The notes beneath the pieces were generated by a model. The model did no database searches. It saw only the letters and a program-made list of their open reading frames with translations, and had not been told where the DNA came from. 64,000 bases of DNA from Nepenthes gracilis (Eukaryota; Streptophyta; Magnoliopsida; Caryophyllales; Nepenthaceae): the NCBI GenBank assembly GCA_033239525.1, contig BSYO01000002.1:13674626-13738625 (forward strand). The letters run 5' to 3'. Numbering within the stretch: the first letter of the stretch is position 1; each line of letters starts with the position of its first letter. Position numbers and translations under genes: made by a program. This document shows positions 1 to 11,900 of this stretch, one piece after another.

Positions 1-1
1 A

Positions 2-2146
2 GAAGAGCTATACCTTTACCTGGCAGTGTCGGAGGCGTCCCTTATTTCTGTCCTCATATGTCAGGACTCCAACGCTCAGTGGTCGGTCTACTACGTGAGC
101 AAAACGTTGACCGGCCCAGAGACCCGCTACTCGCGCGTAGAAAAACTGGCCTTGGCCCTTATATTCTCCACGCGAAAGTTAAGGTCCTACTTTCAGGTGT
201 ACCGTGTAGTGGTCCTTACAGACCAGCCTCCTAAAAGTATACTCCAGAAACCCGACGTTTCTGGGCGGTTGGTAAAATGAGCTATCAAATTGGGCGAGTT
301 CAATATCGAATTCCGACCCATGCCTGCTGTAAAGGCACAAGCACTGGCTGACTTCATTGTTGAAACTAAAGCCCAGTTCTCGAGGAGCAGCCCGCAGAAA
401 GCGCGGAACTGCCTGACGGAGTTTCAGAATGGACACTCCACTTGGATGGATCATCTACGGACACTGGCAATGGCGCTGGAGTAGTCCTCACGACCCCTAA
501 CGGGTTCGAGGTAAAATACTCCCTCAAGCTGAATTTCCCAGCAACCAACAACGTTGCTGGGTACGTGGCCCTATTAGCTGGATTTCGGTTAGCCAAGGAA
601 TGCTCTGCCAAGAGATTGGAAGTTTACAGCTACTCCAAACTAATCGTTAACTAGGTTAACGGAGACTTTGAGAAAAACAACCCTCACCTGGCCAAGTACT
701 TGGCGAAGGCCAGGAAGGCTGCCCAGGGTTTCGACAAACTAACCCTGGTTCATGTTCCCAGAACTAAAAACGGGAAGGCGGACCAGCTGGCTAGAACTGC
801 GCTGCTGCAGGCAAAAACCTGGAACAGTACTTGAGGGACATGAGGGAAATCCTGAACGCTCCCAGCATTAGAAAAACAGAGGCAATGCAGATTTCCAAAG
901 CGAAAAACTGGATGATACCTTACCTTAATTATCTTACTGACGGATCATTGCCAGAGGATGCAGAGAAGGCTAAACGAATCAGAAAGACGGCCGGCTGGTA
1001 TGCTGTGATTGACGGATGGCTATAATGCTGTGGCTACTCAACCCCATACCTCCGGTGCCTAAGTCCCGAAGAGGCTTACTATACTTTAGGCGAAGTCCAC
1101 CTCGGGATTTACGGATCGCATATTGGCGGAAAAAACTTAGCCTTCAAGATCATGCGCCAGGGCTACTACTGGCCCTTGATGAAAAAAGACATTCTTGAAA
1201 TTTGTGAAGAAGTGTGAAAGCTGTCAGCTTCATAGCAACCTTCACCGCCAGCCATCCGCGGACCTGAAAATTCTTCAGGCCCCTTGGCCCTTCGCGCAAT
1301 GGGGGCTCGATCTTCTCGACCCATTTCCCATCGCCATGGGGCAAAGAAAGTTTGTCATCGTGGGCATCAACTACTTCACCAAGTGGGTCGAGGCTGTCCC
1401 ACTGGCAAAGATTATGGAGCACAACACCCTAGAGTTCCTTCGCAAGAACATCATTTGCAGATTCGGCGTCCCTGATGTTATTGTGATTGACAACGGGACC
1501 CAATTCTCGAAAAAAACGCTTCACCAAGTATTGTGTCAGCCTTAGCGTCAAGCTGGTCCACACTTCGATGGCATACCCCCAAGGGAATGGACAGGTAGAG
1601 GTCATGAACCGAACGCTACTCCACGGGTTAAAAACTAAGCTGGAGGGACGTAGGGGCTCATCGGTAGATGAGCTCCCCTCCGTTCTCTGGTCTTACCGAA
1701 CAACCCCAAAGGAACCAACGCGCGAGACGTCCTTCAGCCTCTGTTACAGGACTGAAGAAGTAATCTCGATTGAAATCGGGCTTCTGAGTCTTAGGGTGGA
1801 ATCCTTCGACTCGCAAGCTAACTCCCAAAAAATCAGGGAGCACCTAGACTTGTTAGAGGAAGCCCGCGATGCCGCCAGAGTACGGACAGCGGCCTATCAA
1901 CGTCGGATTGTCCGATACTACAATAAAAAGGTTAAGGCACATCGATTCGATGTTGGAGACTTAGTCCTACGAGGCGTCGAAGCCACAGGCAAGCTGGCCG
2001 GCCGCAATAAGCTCTCCCCTGATTGGGAAGGGCCTTTCCTCGTCTCTACCGTCCTACAAAACGGAGCCTACAAGCTCGGAGCCCAGGATAGGAAGCTGGT
2101 TCCGTGAACGTGGAACGCAATCCACCTCATACGCTACTTCCAGTAG
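2..2146 (+). pseudogene. Retrotransposon pol relic: RNase H, archaeal-type RNase H, integrase
   Basis: Positions 2-430 read as the RNase H that follows a gypsy reverse transcriptase. After a frame change near 430 comes a second RNase H beginning with DGSS (D codon 445-447). Its usual acidic residues are lost: the segment expected as NNEAEYEAL reads NNVAGYVAL, and a TAG sits at 652-654. The integrase follows: an HHCC zinc finger (His codons near 1098 and 1117, Cys codons 1213 and 1222) and a DDE core (D 1309-1311, D 1489-1491, E 1598-1600). A single-base slip in the A-run near 1510-1516 separates the second D from the E. The C-terminal part contains the FDVGDLVLR and GPF segments typical of gypsy integrase tails. 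A TGA lies at 2104-2106 and the natural-looking end is TAG 2144-2146. Frame breaks make it a pseudogene. Confidence 0.9.
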
Positions 2147-2334
2147 AAGGCGTAGGTACGTACTTGCATTATTGTATGTGTGCGCATTCTCTTGCTTATT
2201 TTCATTTGCCAAAATGAGTGTTTACTTAGCATACTGCCTTCCTTTCCTATGTGCATGCATATATATATGTGTGTTTGCTTTGCAAATTATCCGACCTAGA
2301 CTGTCCCTAAGTCGGGAGGGTCCTCACCCTCTCG

Positions 2335-2575
2335 TTAATAAACCCTGGTCATCCAGGAGGCCCGCAAGTGGTCGAACATGAACTTCGGTCATCCGAGCGG
2401 CCCATTAGCGATCGTATTTAAACCCTGGTCATTCAGGTGACCCGCGAGCGGTCTAATGTGAACCTTTGTCATCTGAGTGACCCATTAGTAATCGTATTTA
2501 AACCCTGGTCATCCGGGTGGCCCGTAAGTGGTCTAATCTAAACCTTGGTCATCCAAGTAGCCCGATAGCTATCAA
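2335..2575 (+). repeat. Tandem repeat, about 80-bp unit, downstream of pol
   Basis: The string AAACCCTGGTCAT recurs near 2340, 2420 and 2500. Each unit contains two related half-units of about 40 bp built around GGTCATCC followed by GGCCC and a GTCTAA or GTATTTAAA end. Such repeats between pol and the 3' LTR are common in Tat elements. A related, more degraded array lies at about 16950-17090 in the second Tat element. Confidence 0.8.
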
Positions 2576-2998
2576 AATCTTAGGGGGCTTATGCAGCACG
2601 CAACGACCTCCTCTACGAGCAGATAGCGTGATCAGTCAACAATGGTTGAAAGGAGAAGAATCCTTCTCCAACGCTGGCCGTCCAAGTCAGCACTTGGGCA
2701 GCGCCGCCAGGCTGGTTAACACAGCCGCCTGTAAAGCCTAAGACCTCACTCCTTAGGCAACACAAGAATGGCAACCGACCAACCAAGTTGGCTGTCCAAT
2801 GCAATAAATATGCAAACACAAAAGCAGTAAAGGCAAATGGACGCAAAGTTGAAAAAATTTCCATTTTATTGATTCCGAATGTGTTACAAGATACATCTTA
2901 TGTACATAAATACAAGGAAGGTCCCAAAAATGTACAACATAAGAGGCTATAGGGGCTGCAAAGGCCTCTGACTATCACGGGGCTCCCCCACGAGGCTA
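2576..2998. other. Tat element 3' region without a recognised gene
   Basis: This spacer lies between the tandem repeats and the far end of the antisense ORF. I see only short open frames with no family resemblance. It is probably the 3' untranslated tail of the antisense ORF and element spacer. Confidence 0.5.
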
Positions 2999-4723
2999 TC
3001 TCTCGTGCTGCGCCGCTCTGTTGGATAGATTAATGAGATCAACGGGGAAGTCAGGATCGACCAACCGCACAATGCGCAGACTGATGTTGACCCCTTCCAA
3101 CAGCCGTGCGTACATCATGCCCTCGACCTCGTGGGGGCGAATGTGGAGGCTCAAGTCATTCTCCAAGGTTGCGACTCGCCCGACAAGTTGATTAATGCGC
3201 GCTTTGGCTCAATCGCCCTCATCCTTCAGAACAGCAACCTCGACCTTCAAGTCCGCAACCTTAGCCTTTAAGTTGGCATTCTCCGTTTCAACCCCCGCTA
3301 GGACAGTCTCGAGGGCAATAGTCTCCTCACGGTGCCCCCCCGAAGCAGCAGCAGTCTCCAAGGTCACGCTACTCCATCGCCTTGATGACAGCAGCAGCTA
3401 GCTTCGAGTCTGCACAAAAGACAAATGAAGAACATGTTAGAAATCCGGGAAAGGAGAAAGTATGCAGAAGCCATCACCAAGAATTATACCTCCCAAACTC
3501 TCCTCACGGGCCTATTCTCCAGACCTGGCCCAGGCGGCGGTGGGCCAGGAGCGACGTCCTCTCGAGCTGAGCTGGCAGCGACCTCCTTCAGAATCTCATC
3601 CAGCAACCCATCATCAATGTCGTCCATGGCAACCGCAGGCTCCTCGACTACAGCCTCTGCAGCAGCTGCTAGAGGATCAAGCTCCACCATTGGCTCCACA
3701 GCAAGAGTCCTCACGACTGGAGAGCCAACGGATGGCTCCTGCGCCTCCACCATTGGCTCACAGGCGGGCTCCGTAAAGGACTCTATCTGCACCGCTCGAG
3801 GAGCCGCCTGCATCGCGGGCTGCGCCAAGATGATACTTTCTCCCATGGCCACCGGCAAGTCTTCGAAGGTTTTTTCCATGCCCGTAGTACTGCCGGGGCC
3901 GCTGCAGATCCCGGTGATGACGTAATCGGGGCCCGATGATGACAAGGAAGGCGTCTCCAACACCCTCTTAGGCAGTGGACCAATAAAGCCTTCATCTGTG
4001 GGGCGGAGACAGATAAACAGACCCTTGGAGTCCTCCAACCGCATCATCCTTGCCGACGGCATGGGCTTTTGAACCGGGGAAGGCGGTCCCCAGTTCACCT
4101 TCTTGGTCTCTACCCTAGAGACCAAGAAGTCCCGCTTGAAGTCCACAAGGTGGTCTTTGACCAATTTGGTCAACCACTCTAAGAACCGTCTCCGCCACAG
4201 ACGACGTCCCAGTATACACATCCGGCACCTAGCCCCAGTCCTTCGTAAGGGGCCAGGTCGCTGCCGCGCTTACGAAAAAGAACCGGTTCTTCCAGTTCTT
4301 GAGCAATTTTTTAATTGTAAATGGCCGTGTTTATTTTAAAGCCAGGACGGGGGACGATGGATATCAACTCGCCTCCCTGGTTTATTTTGAAGAGCCCCTT
4401 CACCATCGGCATCGTCAACCTCTTAGAGTGCTTGCGAAGAAAAATACAGAGGGTGCAAATATACCGTACGACGTTGGCGTGAAGTTGGGAAACTGGGACT
4501 CGTAGGGCTTGCACGATCGACCGCAAGTCATCTGACAGAGGAAGACGGAGGCCGCTCCTTAGGTGGGCTCGTATATCGTTATGTGCCCTGTTGGTGGAGA
4601 GAAAGCCCTGTCGTCCTTGCTCGGGACCCTCCACGCAATATCCTTAGGGATATTAAACTCAACACACAATCCTTTCACGTCACCCTGTCGAAGGACAGAG
4701 GCGATGTCGACGACAAAGGCCAT
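2999..4723 (-). pseudogene. Antisense extra ORF of the Tat element (plant transposon-type protein), frameshifted
   Basis: On the minus strand an ATG at 4723-4721 in a good context (GCCATGG) opens a protein-like series that continues through three frames. The N-terminal part has a GLRLPLSDDLRSIVQAL segment, then QLHANVVRY, then NWKNRFFFV. This pattern is typical of the plant transposon/retrotransposon-associated protein often found as an additional ORF in Tat-like elements. A 245-codon open stretch (4221-3484) is rich in Pro, Ala and Glu. The segment near 3390-3120 reads as a heptad-like coiled coil (repeated ENANLKAKVADLKVEV type). A TAA in the first frame near 4590, a shift near 4310 and a stop near 3210 mark it as decayed. 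The protein's function is not known. The right-hand start is well supported; the left end is approximate. Confidence 0.65.
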
Positions 4724-4915
4724 GGCTGACAAAAAAGGCTAGGGTTTCTTCAAGGGACAAAGGAAATTCGAAGACGAAGAAGACAAAGCAAGGAGGCGTG
4801 AAGGAATATTCAAAACGAGGAGGGAAACTTAAACAGCGAAGTATAAAATGCCTTAAACCGCCTCAGAAAGGACGCGGTCAGTCCTGCCACATGTCGCCTC
4901 CCTGATTGGCCCTTC
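4724..4915 (-). promoter_or_regulatory. Candidate promoter and 5' leader of the antisense ORF
   Basis: Read on the minus strand, a CCAAT box (GCCAATCAGG, 4910-4901) is followed by a TATA-like TTTTATAC (4850-4843). A pyrimidine-rich leader then contains the telobox AAACCCTAG (about 4747-4739) just before the ATG at 4723. The spacing suits a plant promoter, but there is no direct evidence of transcription. Confidence 0.4.
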
Positions 4916-5037
4916 AAAAGGCAAATCTCTGGCGCATTAATGGCCCGAATATCCGCCCAACAAAAAAAAGATGCGTGTCTACTTTTGGCCTGACGAGTCG
5001 GCTGATGGTCACACGTCAATTAAGGGCTCACAGAAAG

Positions 5038-5217
5038 TCTTCCGGAACTAACCAAAGACAGTCAACAGCTCCAGTCAATATTCTTTTTCGGAACTGATCA
5101 AATATGGTCAACAGCTCCGGTCAACATTATTTTTCAGAACTGACCAAAGACGGTCAACAGTTCTGGTCAACCTTCTTATCTGGAACTAACTAAAGACGGT
5201 CAACAGTTCCGGTCAAC
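5038..5217 (+). repeat. Tandem repeat, about 46-bp unit, four copies
   Basis: The unit contains GGTCAACAG(C/T)TC(C/T)(A/G/T)GTCAA, a T-rich stretch and GGAACTGACCAAAGAC. Copies begin near 5059, 5106, 5152 and 5198, with a partial one before them. It lies just upstream of the 3' LTR and ends near TCCTCTCC. Confidence 0.85.
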
Positions 5218-5335
5218 TTTCCTCTCCGCCTTCCATAAAGTCCTCCGGGATCCTCAAACGATGAAAGGCAGTGAGGGACATTCGATCATGAACATGCCGG
5301 AGGCCAGAATTCTGACCACCGGTATGGGAAGCTAG

Positions 5336-6443
5336 TGATGGGCACACCATGATATGGGCTAGCCCACAGTCAAAAAGGACCCAAATGGCCTGCTGGACGG
5401 TCAACTCAGATAATGGCCCAACAGGAGGCGAAGGCCCAAATCCTGAAATGCCCAAGACGGTCAACGCCAGTATTGACCGTCCAGACTTCAGCAGACGGCC
5501 AACTCGCGTACAGACTGTCAACTCGAGCGTTGACCAGATGTACTGTAGCGGCAGGCCCAAAAAGGCTTCAAACCTGCTACGACCCAAGCCCAAACTGGCT
5601 GGCGAACACGTGCACGAAAAGCAATGATCCTTTCATGATCACATGCCTTTCCTAAAAGCTGATCTTCTCCAAAAAATATGGCAATGAACTAAGCACCAAC
5701 AAAATGATCACAAAGGCATGGGACAATCTGAAGATCCGTTGTATTGTGCAGCAGAAAGAGGATCCATCAAATCACGGCTGTCATGCCCACCAACTCTGAG
5801 AAGGTCGTCATTGCCAGTCCATTACTTGCTTTTGCAGGCTCTTACATGCTTTTATATGCTACACACACTCTTACATGGTCAGACAAGCTCACGAACAAAC
5901 AACGAAAGCTTACTCAGAAACAGGAGCTCACTTGCTCACTCTCTAACTGGACTTCCTGAGAACACTAAGAACCAGTTTCCTGAAAGACTTCCTGCAGTCT
6001 CCCACACGAACGCTTACAAAGCTCAAACAGAGACTCATCTTCTCTTTCTCTCTACACAAGTGTTTGTCCTCCAATCCCACCAAAGGTCTCTGGGTTTCAG
6101 GAGGCCTTTTCAGCTTTTCGAAAATCATTCCCTAAAGCTTCCACGCTTTCAGGATGTGGCTTCCTCACGCTCTCTGTGAGCAGGAAGCGAGAGCTCACGT
6201 TCTCAGCAAGCCAACACTCCCGACCATCCTACTCTCTCTCTTTTGTTTTCCAGTTTACCTTCCTTACTTAGAAGGCTTTTACTGACTTGAGTATCGGAGT
6301 ATTTTCGATAGGACAACATCCCGCCGACACACTAACCTCTCGTTCGCTTTTATGGTGTGCAGGATTCAAACTCAGTGAATGGAGTCGGGTCAAGCTATCC
6401 GGACGAATCCGAATCTGTTCGAAGTCGGATCCAGGTACGCATC
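5336..6443 (+). mobile_element. 3' LTR of the first Tat element
   Basis: It starts TGATGGG straight after GGGAAGCTAG. The second Tat element has the same junction type at 17633 (GGAGCTAG then TGATGGG), so the preceding purines are the probable polypurine tract. The right end carries the TGACTTGAGTATCGGAGT and TGTGCAGGATTCAAACTC motifs usual near the ends of Tat LTRs. A TATA-like TTTTATATG lies near 5849. The exact 3' end is not fixed. Confidence 0.65.
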
Positions 6444-6570
6444 AAAAACCAACTATCGGAGTGTTTGTCCAAAATAATCCCCCTGTATTGGGTTTACATG
6501 TTGAGAGATTAATCTCAATTAATTAAGAGATTTGAAATTTATTTAGAAATATTAAATATTTTTTTATTAT

Positions 6571-6750
6571 ATTGTCCCTAGGTAATTTAATATGAGTTAT
6601 ATTTTTTATATTGAATTTGAAAATTAGAAGGCTCCAACTTAGTATTATATTAATGGTATATTATCCCTAGGTGATCTAATATCAATTATATTTTTTATAC
6701 TGAATTTGAAAATTAGAAGGCTCTAACTTAGTGTTGTATTAATGGAGTTC
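6571..6750 (+). repeat. Two tandem copies of an 89-bp unit in the copia LTR
   Basis: TCCCTAGGT(A/G)AT(T/C)TAATAT recurs at 6575 and 6664. Both copies go on with TTGAATTTGAAAATTAGAAGG and a long shared tail. It is a simple local duplication inside the presumed 5' LTR. Confidence 0.8.
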
Positions 6751-6954
6751 TTGTATCATGAAATGATATAAAATTTAAAACACTTGAACAAAAATTTGAA
6801 TTTTTCTTCTCCATCTTCACCATCCTATCTTTATTTTTCTTCCGTGGTGGATGAGTAGTCCACACACTTGCTCATCAAATCAGTATCAAAGCTATTAAAC
6901 ACTTAGCCTCTCGGTACAATTGGCCTAAAACCGAGATCAATGGAGCAGTAGCCA

Positions 6955-9260
6955 TGAACAATTTTTTCTAACCAAAATTTCCTAGTTTAGGAAAAATTAC
7001 TATGAGAATTAGAATATCCAAATAAATGTACTCTTAGGATTCCAAGACTTAAAAAATCTTGTTGATTGACTGTCTAAGGAACCTAACTCCCAAGTAGAAG
7101 AGGAGAGCTTGTCTGAGAATTAAAGAAATCAATTGAATGAGATGGGGAAGAAAGACACAAAAAAACGTTGTATTTCATCTATGAAGGAGTAGATGAAGTA
7201 AGTTTCAAAAGAATTTCTGCCGCCACTGCTTCTAAACAAGTATGAGATTTTTTAGAAAATTATAAGATATTAAAGGTATGATCACCAATTCTACAACAAG
7301 ACCTTGAGATGTTGAACATGCATAATGATGAATTCATTGTCGATTATCTCACAAGAACAATAATGTTTGTGAATTGAATTTGAAGATATTGCAAAAAACT
7401 TGAAAATGTAAATGTGGTAAAAAAAAATTTTACACTCACTTGATTCCAAGTTTGAGTATGTTGCTGCAATTGAAAAGTATCGAAGAGTTAAAAGGATTTT
7501 ACTTCTTCAACTATCGACAATTAAAAAGCCATACTTGAAGTTCATAAGAAACAGATAAATAAGAAATCTTTAACTTCATTTGAGCATGCCCTCCAATCTA
7601 AGCTTTCACTCAAGGAAGGCAATAATCAAAGGAAGAGCTTTCAAAGGGGCTAAGGCCAAGGCTATAGAGGTTGAGGAAGGAACAATGGTGGAAGAGATAT
7701 ATATGAAGATGGACGTGGTGAAAATCCCATTATTTCTAGAGGAAGAGGAAGATCATGAGGAAGAGAAAGAGATGGTGGCAGCTATAGAAAGATATGAAGT
7801 GCTATAATTGTCAATATGGACATTGTAACTACGAGTGTAGATCGAAAAGTGACAATGAATGCAATGAGTATGCTAATCTTGCGGAGAAAAGTTCTATGAA
7901 GCCGGACATACCTTATTGCTAACCCACAATGGGCGTAATGGAGATAAAAGGAACATGTGGTTCCTAGACACTAATGCGAGTAATCACATGTATGGTTAAA
8001 AGGAGGTGTTTCTTGATTTTGATGAGGCGTTTCATGGACAAATCATTTTTTGTGACTCTTCCAAAATTCAAGCAAGAGGCAAAACCAAGATCCTTGTCAA
8101 ACTCAAAAATGATAATCATGATTTTATTTTCAATGTCTGTTATACTCTAGGCATAACAAATAATATTTTGAATTTAGGACAATCATTAGAAAAGAGTTAT
8201 ACAATTAACATGAAGAATCTTTATCTTACAATCAAAGACCTTCAAACAATTTGATTGCAAGTGTAAGGATGTCAAGCAATAGAATGTTCTCTTTGGACTT
8301 CAAATATGATGTAGTAAAATGCTTAAATGCAGTCTTGAAAGATGAGATGTGGTTATGACACTTAGAGCTTTGACCACCTCAATTTTTGTGGGATAAAAAT
8401 GCTTTTAAGCAATGATATAGTGAGAGGCATGCCCTAATTAACCATCCAAATGAGATTTATGAAAGATGTGTTCTCGAAAAATATCATGAATCTAACTTCA
8501 CTAAGGAAATGAAGTTGAAGATTGTTTATACTGATACTTGTGGTCCACTAAATCCAATGTCAAATGAAAATAATAGTTACTTTTTTTTACTTTTATTGAT
8601 AATTATAGTAAAAATCTTGAATTTATTTTTTAAAAAAATTTAAAGTATTTAATATGTTTAAAGAGTTTAAAAGTGTTGTAGAGAAACAAAATAGACACCA
8701 CATCGATATGTTGCAATCTGACCGAAGAGGTAAGCACACTTTTGATGGTTTTATATAATTTGTAAAGAGTATGGAATTGTACATCATATAACACCATCTT
8801 ACATGCTCCGGTTGAATGGAGTTTCCAAAATGAAAAATAGGACCATTTTTTATATGGTCCAAAGCATCTTGAAAGGCAAAGAGTTGTCCAAATAATTTGA
8901 GGCCAAAGTAGACGCTTGTATGGTTTATTTACTAATTTGGTGTTCAACAAAGAGTATTCCAATTATTACTCTCGAAGAAACACAGAGTTTTTTCAAGCCT
9001 AATGTTGGACACCACGGAGCATTGGGATGTTTAGTCTACGCAAAGATCCTGGATGCCAGAAGAACAAAACCTAATGGTAAGATGAGAAATACATTTTTCT
9101 CAATTATGATAATAGAACCACAAGTTATAAGTTATATAGTTCTCTCACTAAATAAGTTGTCATGAGTATAGATATGATTTTTGAAAAAAGTAATAAGTAA
9201 AATTTGAAACAAAAAGTAGATGATAAAAGAATAGATCTCATTCTTGAAAATGAAGAACCA
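6955..9260 (+). pseudogene. copia gag-protease-integrase relic
   Basis: An ATG near 6955 opens a gag-like segment (LLGFQDL motif near 7030-7060). A zinc knuckle CYNCQYGHCNYEC sits at 7800-7838 and is one residue shorter than the usual spacing. The protease site DTNASNH (7965-7985) lies in a WFLDTNASNHM context followed at once by TAA. An open stretch at 8006-8254 matches the rest of the protease and pre-integrase linker (DSSKIQARGK, ITNNILNLGQ). Integrase fragments continue to about 9250 with many stops. Frameshifts and stops throughout show a long-dead copy. Confidence 0.75.
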
Positions 9261-9536
9261 GGGTGGGCAAGTGAAGCCTTAAGGGATTCAAATCCTCTAC
9301 CCAATTCTCTTTTATTTTGGTAAGTAAGTGTTTTGGATTATAGGGAGAAAAAATTACAGAATCTATGTTTTTACGCCAGGTATTTTGACTTGGAGCTCTA
9401 CCCAATTCTCATGTGTTTCAAAGGAGTGTTACCCATCAATCATTTTGTTTGGACAAATACTGCATACAATTTTTGCTTTTTTAAATAAATTTATATTCAA
9501 TAAATTCAACAAAATTAAGAGTAATATTAATAAAAG

Positions 9537-10370
9537 TGATGGGTTCGATAAACTCAACCCAAAAGGAGGGCCCATGAATAGAAGAGAGGCCCAATAAAAA
9601 GCCACCCACGTCATGGTCGAAGATAGATCGTCTCAGGAGAAAGGCCCAGAACAAAATGGCTTGAATAAGGGCCCGTTAGATTGTTACTCATTGAAAAAAT
9701 CGTCTGTAACTTGTTAGGGAAGATAAGGGCAAACCAATTACAATGGTTCACGGGCTATGAAAGAAGTTAAAGCTACCCTTTAAATATTATAAATATTCCA
9801 TCATTACCTCACAGTAAAAAAACCTAAATCCAGAGAGAAGGGAGGCCTAAAATAGAGAAGAGTCATCCCTCCTTCTAGGAGGCCATCCCTCCTTTCGGAA
9901 GCCAACCTTACTCTCCATCTAGAAAGTATCACCTGAGGAGTCCAGCCCTCTATCCCAAGAGACTTATCCTCTTTCTAAGGGTCTTTCCCTCCGTCTAAGA
10001 AGTCTACCTTCCATAACTTTAAGTTGCCCTTTTAGTCGGGTGCTTCTCTAAACCGCCCCTCAATCAGACATACTTCTAAATCGTTCCTCTATTGGGTGCA
10101 CTCGAACGCTCAATCCCTTATTATATGCATCCACGCATCTTACATAATCGCATCCTTCTATTCTATTGAAAAGATTTCTAATTTGAATATCAAATGATGT
10201 ACAGTGGAAGAAATTTCCACTGTTCTTTAACCTCTCATTTTTAGTTGTATTGTGCAGAGTTCAGGTTCAAAAAAATGGAGAAAGGATCGGCTCCAATTCA
10301 ACCCAACAAGGAAGATCAAGCGGCTTTTTGACCCGTACAACAGCTCGAATCTAAGGACACAATATTAACA
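9537..10370 (+). mobile_element. 5' LTR of the second Tat element
   Basis: It starts TGATGGG and ends near ATTAACA. A TATA box (TTATAAATATTCC) lies near 9787-9800. It aligns end to end with 17633-18460; in one 112-base stretch (from about 9831) I count about 11 differences, so the insertion is old. Confidence 0.85.
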
Positions 10371-10433
10371 CTGTCTGTGAAAAATTCGACACAAAGCTAT
10401 CTTAATTATTAAATTACTGCTTACACCATAAAA

Positions 10434-10721
10434 ATGGTTAACAACAAGACTCATGTGAGGAGATCACCACTCCTAACCATCTCGCAAATAGTCATGAAAG
10501 AGACCAGTAGGCGCTTTTCATGCAAGAGATCAATGCTTGAATGGACAATATGTCCGAAAAGCTCTAGGCCCTTTGTGCACAAAACGGTCATCAGAGACCG
10601 AGGGGCTTTTTCTTCAAATGCCTACACTCTGATTTCAAGAAGGAGAAATGATAAAAGCAAGCACCCAGTTAAGATAACATACCGACCTGATATCCAAGCC
10701 CAAGTTGGCTCTAGCAATTGA
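10434..10721 (+). pseudogene. Possible gag N-terminal relic
   Basis: This is a 95-codon open stretch starting MVNNKTHVRR, 64 bases after the 5' LTR, where gag of Tat elements begins. It is too short and diverged for a firm family match. The position is the main argument. Confidence 0.35.
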
Positions 10722-11559
10722 GTTCTATCCCGATTAGAAAGTTGACTAGGTCCCAAATTGGAGGATGAAAGTCCAGAATGACAAAATTCTCGTTACTCTC
10801 GTAATGACCATCGACTTGTAGAACAAGAGGAAGCCTCCTGTAACATTAAACCGGCAAGTAGCCATCCAACCCGGTGCCCAAAATGGACCGCCATGAATCA
10901 AAACTTGTTACAAATTAATTTGAATGAGTCAAATTGGCATAGACGCAAATCTGACAGATTAGTCAAATTGGCCCACAGTTAAACTACAAAAAAAGTGAAA
11001 AAAGACGTTGGGTGCAGTAGAGGAAGAAAGGAGGAGGAGGAAGAAGGAAGGAAAAATAAAAGGGAAGAAAGGGAAAGAGAAGAGAGAGGGTGGCGCGCGG
11101 AGTGGCGGCAACCACTGTCGGAGGAGGAGGCGACGCCCAGATCGAATACCGACGAAGCCCTCTCTATTTTCCACCATCCAATTTGTGCCACGGTGCAAAG
11201 GAAGAAAGGAAATGTGAGCAGAAGAACCTATTGCCGCCATTGCTGCTATCACCGGAGGAAAATCAACAAATTAAGGTAAGTAATTCCTTCCTTCCTCTTT
11301 GTGGATGTCGATATTGAGTTTGCATGTAGCGAACTTGAGGTGATCGACCGAAACTTTGGTGAATTGTATGATGAGGTGCGGTGGAGAAGGATAGAGGGCC
11401 ACCAACAACGTTTGCATGTGTTACCATCTCTATTGTCGCTGTTGCATGGTGGCTATTGCCGTAGCCGGCGCTGTCTTCCATGTCGGGACCACCCTCCTCC
11501 GGTGCTCATCATCATCGTCTTCTTCTGGCCGCATCCCAGCCTGGTTCCTCAACTCAGTT

Positions 11560-11900
11560 CGACATCCAACGCCAATTTTGCCAGTTTGGTTAATCAAGCA
11601 TCCAGTCGGGACTCCAGTGCCCAAAATCTTTTATTCTGTGCCCAGAACCACTACAGGCAGATTGACCCAGTTTGGCATTAGAAGTAGCCCAATTCGGCAC
11701 CCAAAACCACTCCAGCCCCAGAACCACTCCGGCCAAATTAACCCAGTCTGGCACCATAAGCAGCCCAGTTCGGCACCTAGAACCACTCCGGCCGCATCCC
11801 AGTCCAATGCCTAGAACCACTTTAGTTGCATTTTAGTCCAATGCCCAGAAACACTCAAACAGTATCCCAATCCTAAGGCCCAAAACCACTTCCACCCACC
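11560..11900 (+). repeat. Degenerate tandem repeat around CAGAACCACTCC
   Basis: The phrase (C/A)CC(C/A)A(G/A)AACCACT recurs at least six times (for example near 11640, 11700, 11718, 11778 and 11812). CCCAGT(T/C)(T/C)GGCA lies in between, with spacing of roughly 35-45 bases. Copies are diverged. Confidence 0.55.

Larger units (their letters stand above)
1..6443 (+). mobile_element. Tat-lineage Ty3/gypsy LTR retrotransposon, 3' part, cut by the window start
   Basis: The window opens inside pol. In order come an RNase H, a second RNase H, an integrase, a 3' non-coding region with tandem repeats, an ORF on the opposite strand, more tandem repeats and a 3' LTR. A second, archaeal-type RNase H between RT-RNase H and integrase, plus an extra ORF after pol, is known for the Tat/Ogre/Retand lineage. 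All coding parts carry stops or frameshifts, so the copy is dead. The 5' LTR, gag, protease and RT lie outside the window. The right end near 6443 is uncertain by tens of bases. Confidence 0.85.
6480..9536 (+). mobile_element. Decayed copia LTR retrotransposon, truncated before RT
   Basis: An AT-rich LTR-like stretch (about 6500-6880) is followed by a primer-binding-like site (AGTATCAAAGCT, 6882-6893). Then come gag, protease and part of an integrase in copia order. Reverse transcriptase and RNase H are absent. The right part (about 9260-9536) shows nothing recognisable and abuts the next element. Boundaries are approximate. Confidence 0.65.

Noticed and set aside
3484..4221. A 245-codon minus-strand open frame as a stand-alone host gene
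   Set aside because: It is one frame of the longer, frameshifted antisense ORF of the Tat element and lies between pol and the 3' LTR.
9265..9310. A tRNA T-arm-like GGGATTCAAATCC
   Set aside because: No acceptor, D or anticodon arms could be matched around it.
11008..11252. Overlapping open frames on both strands near a purine-rich stretch
   Set aside because: Low-complexity Glu/Arg/Lys translation on one strand and Ser/Leu/Phe on the other; no gene signal.
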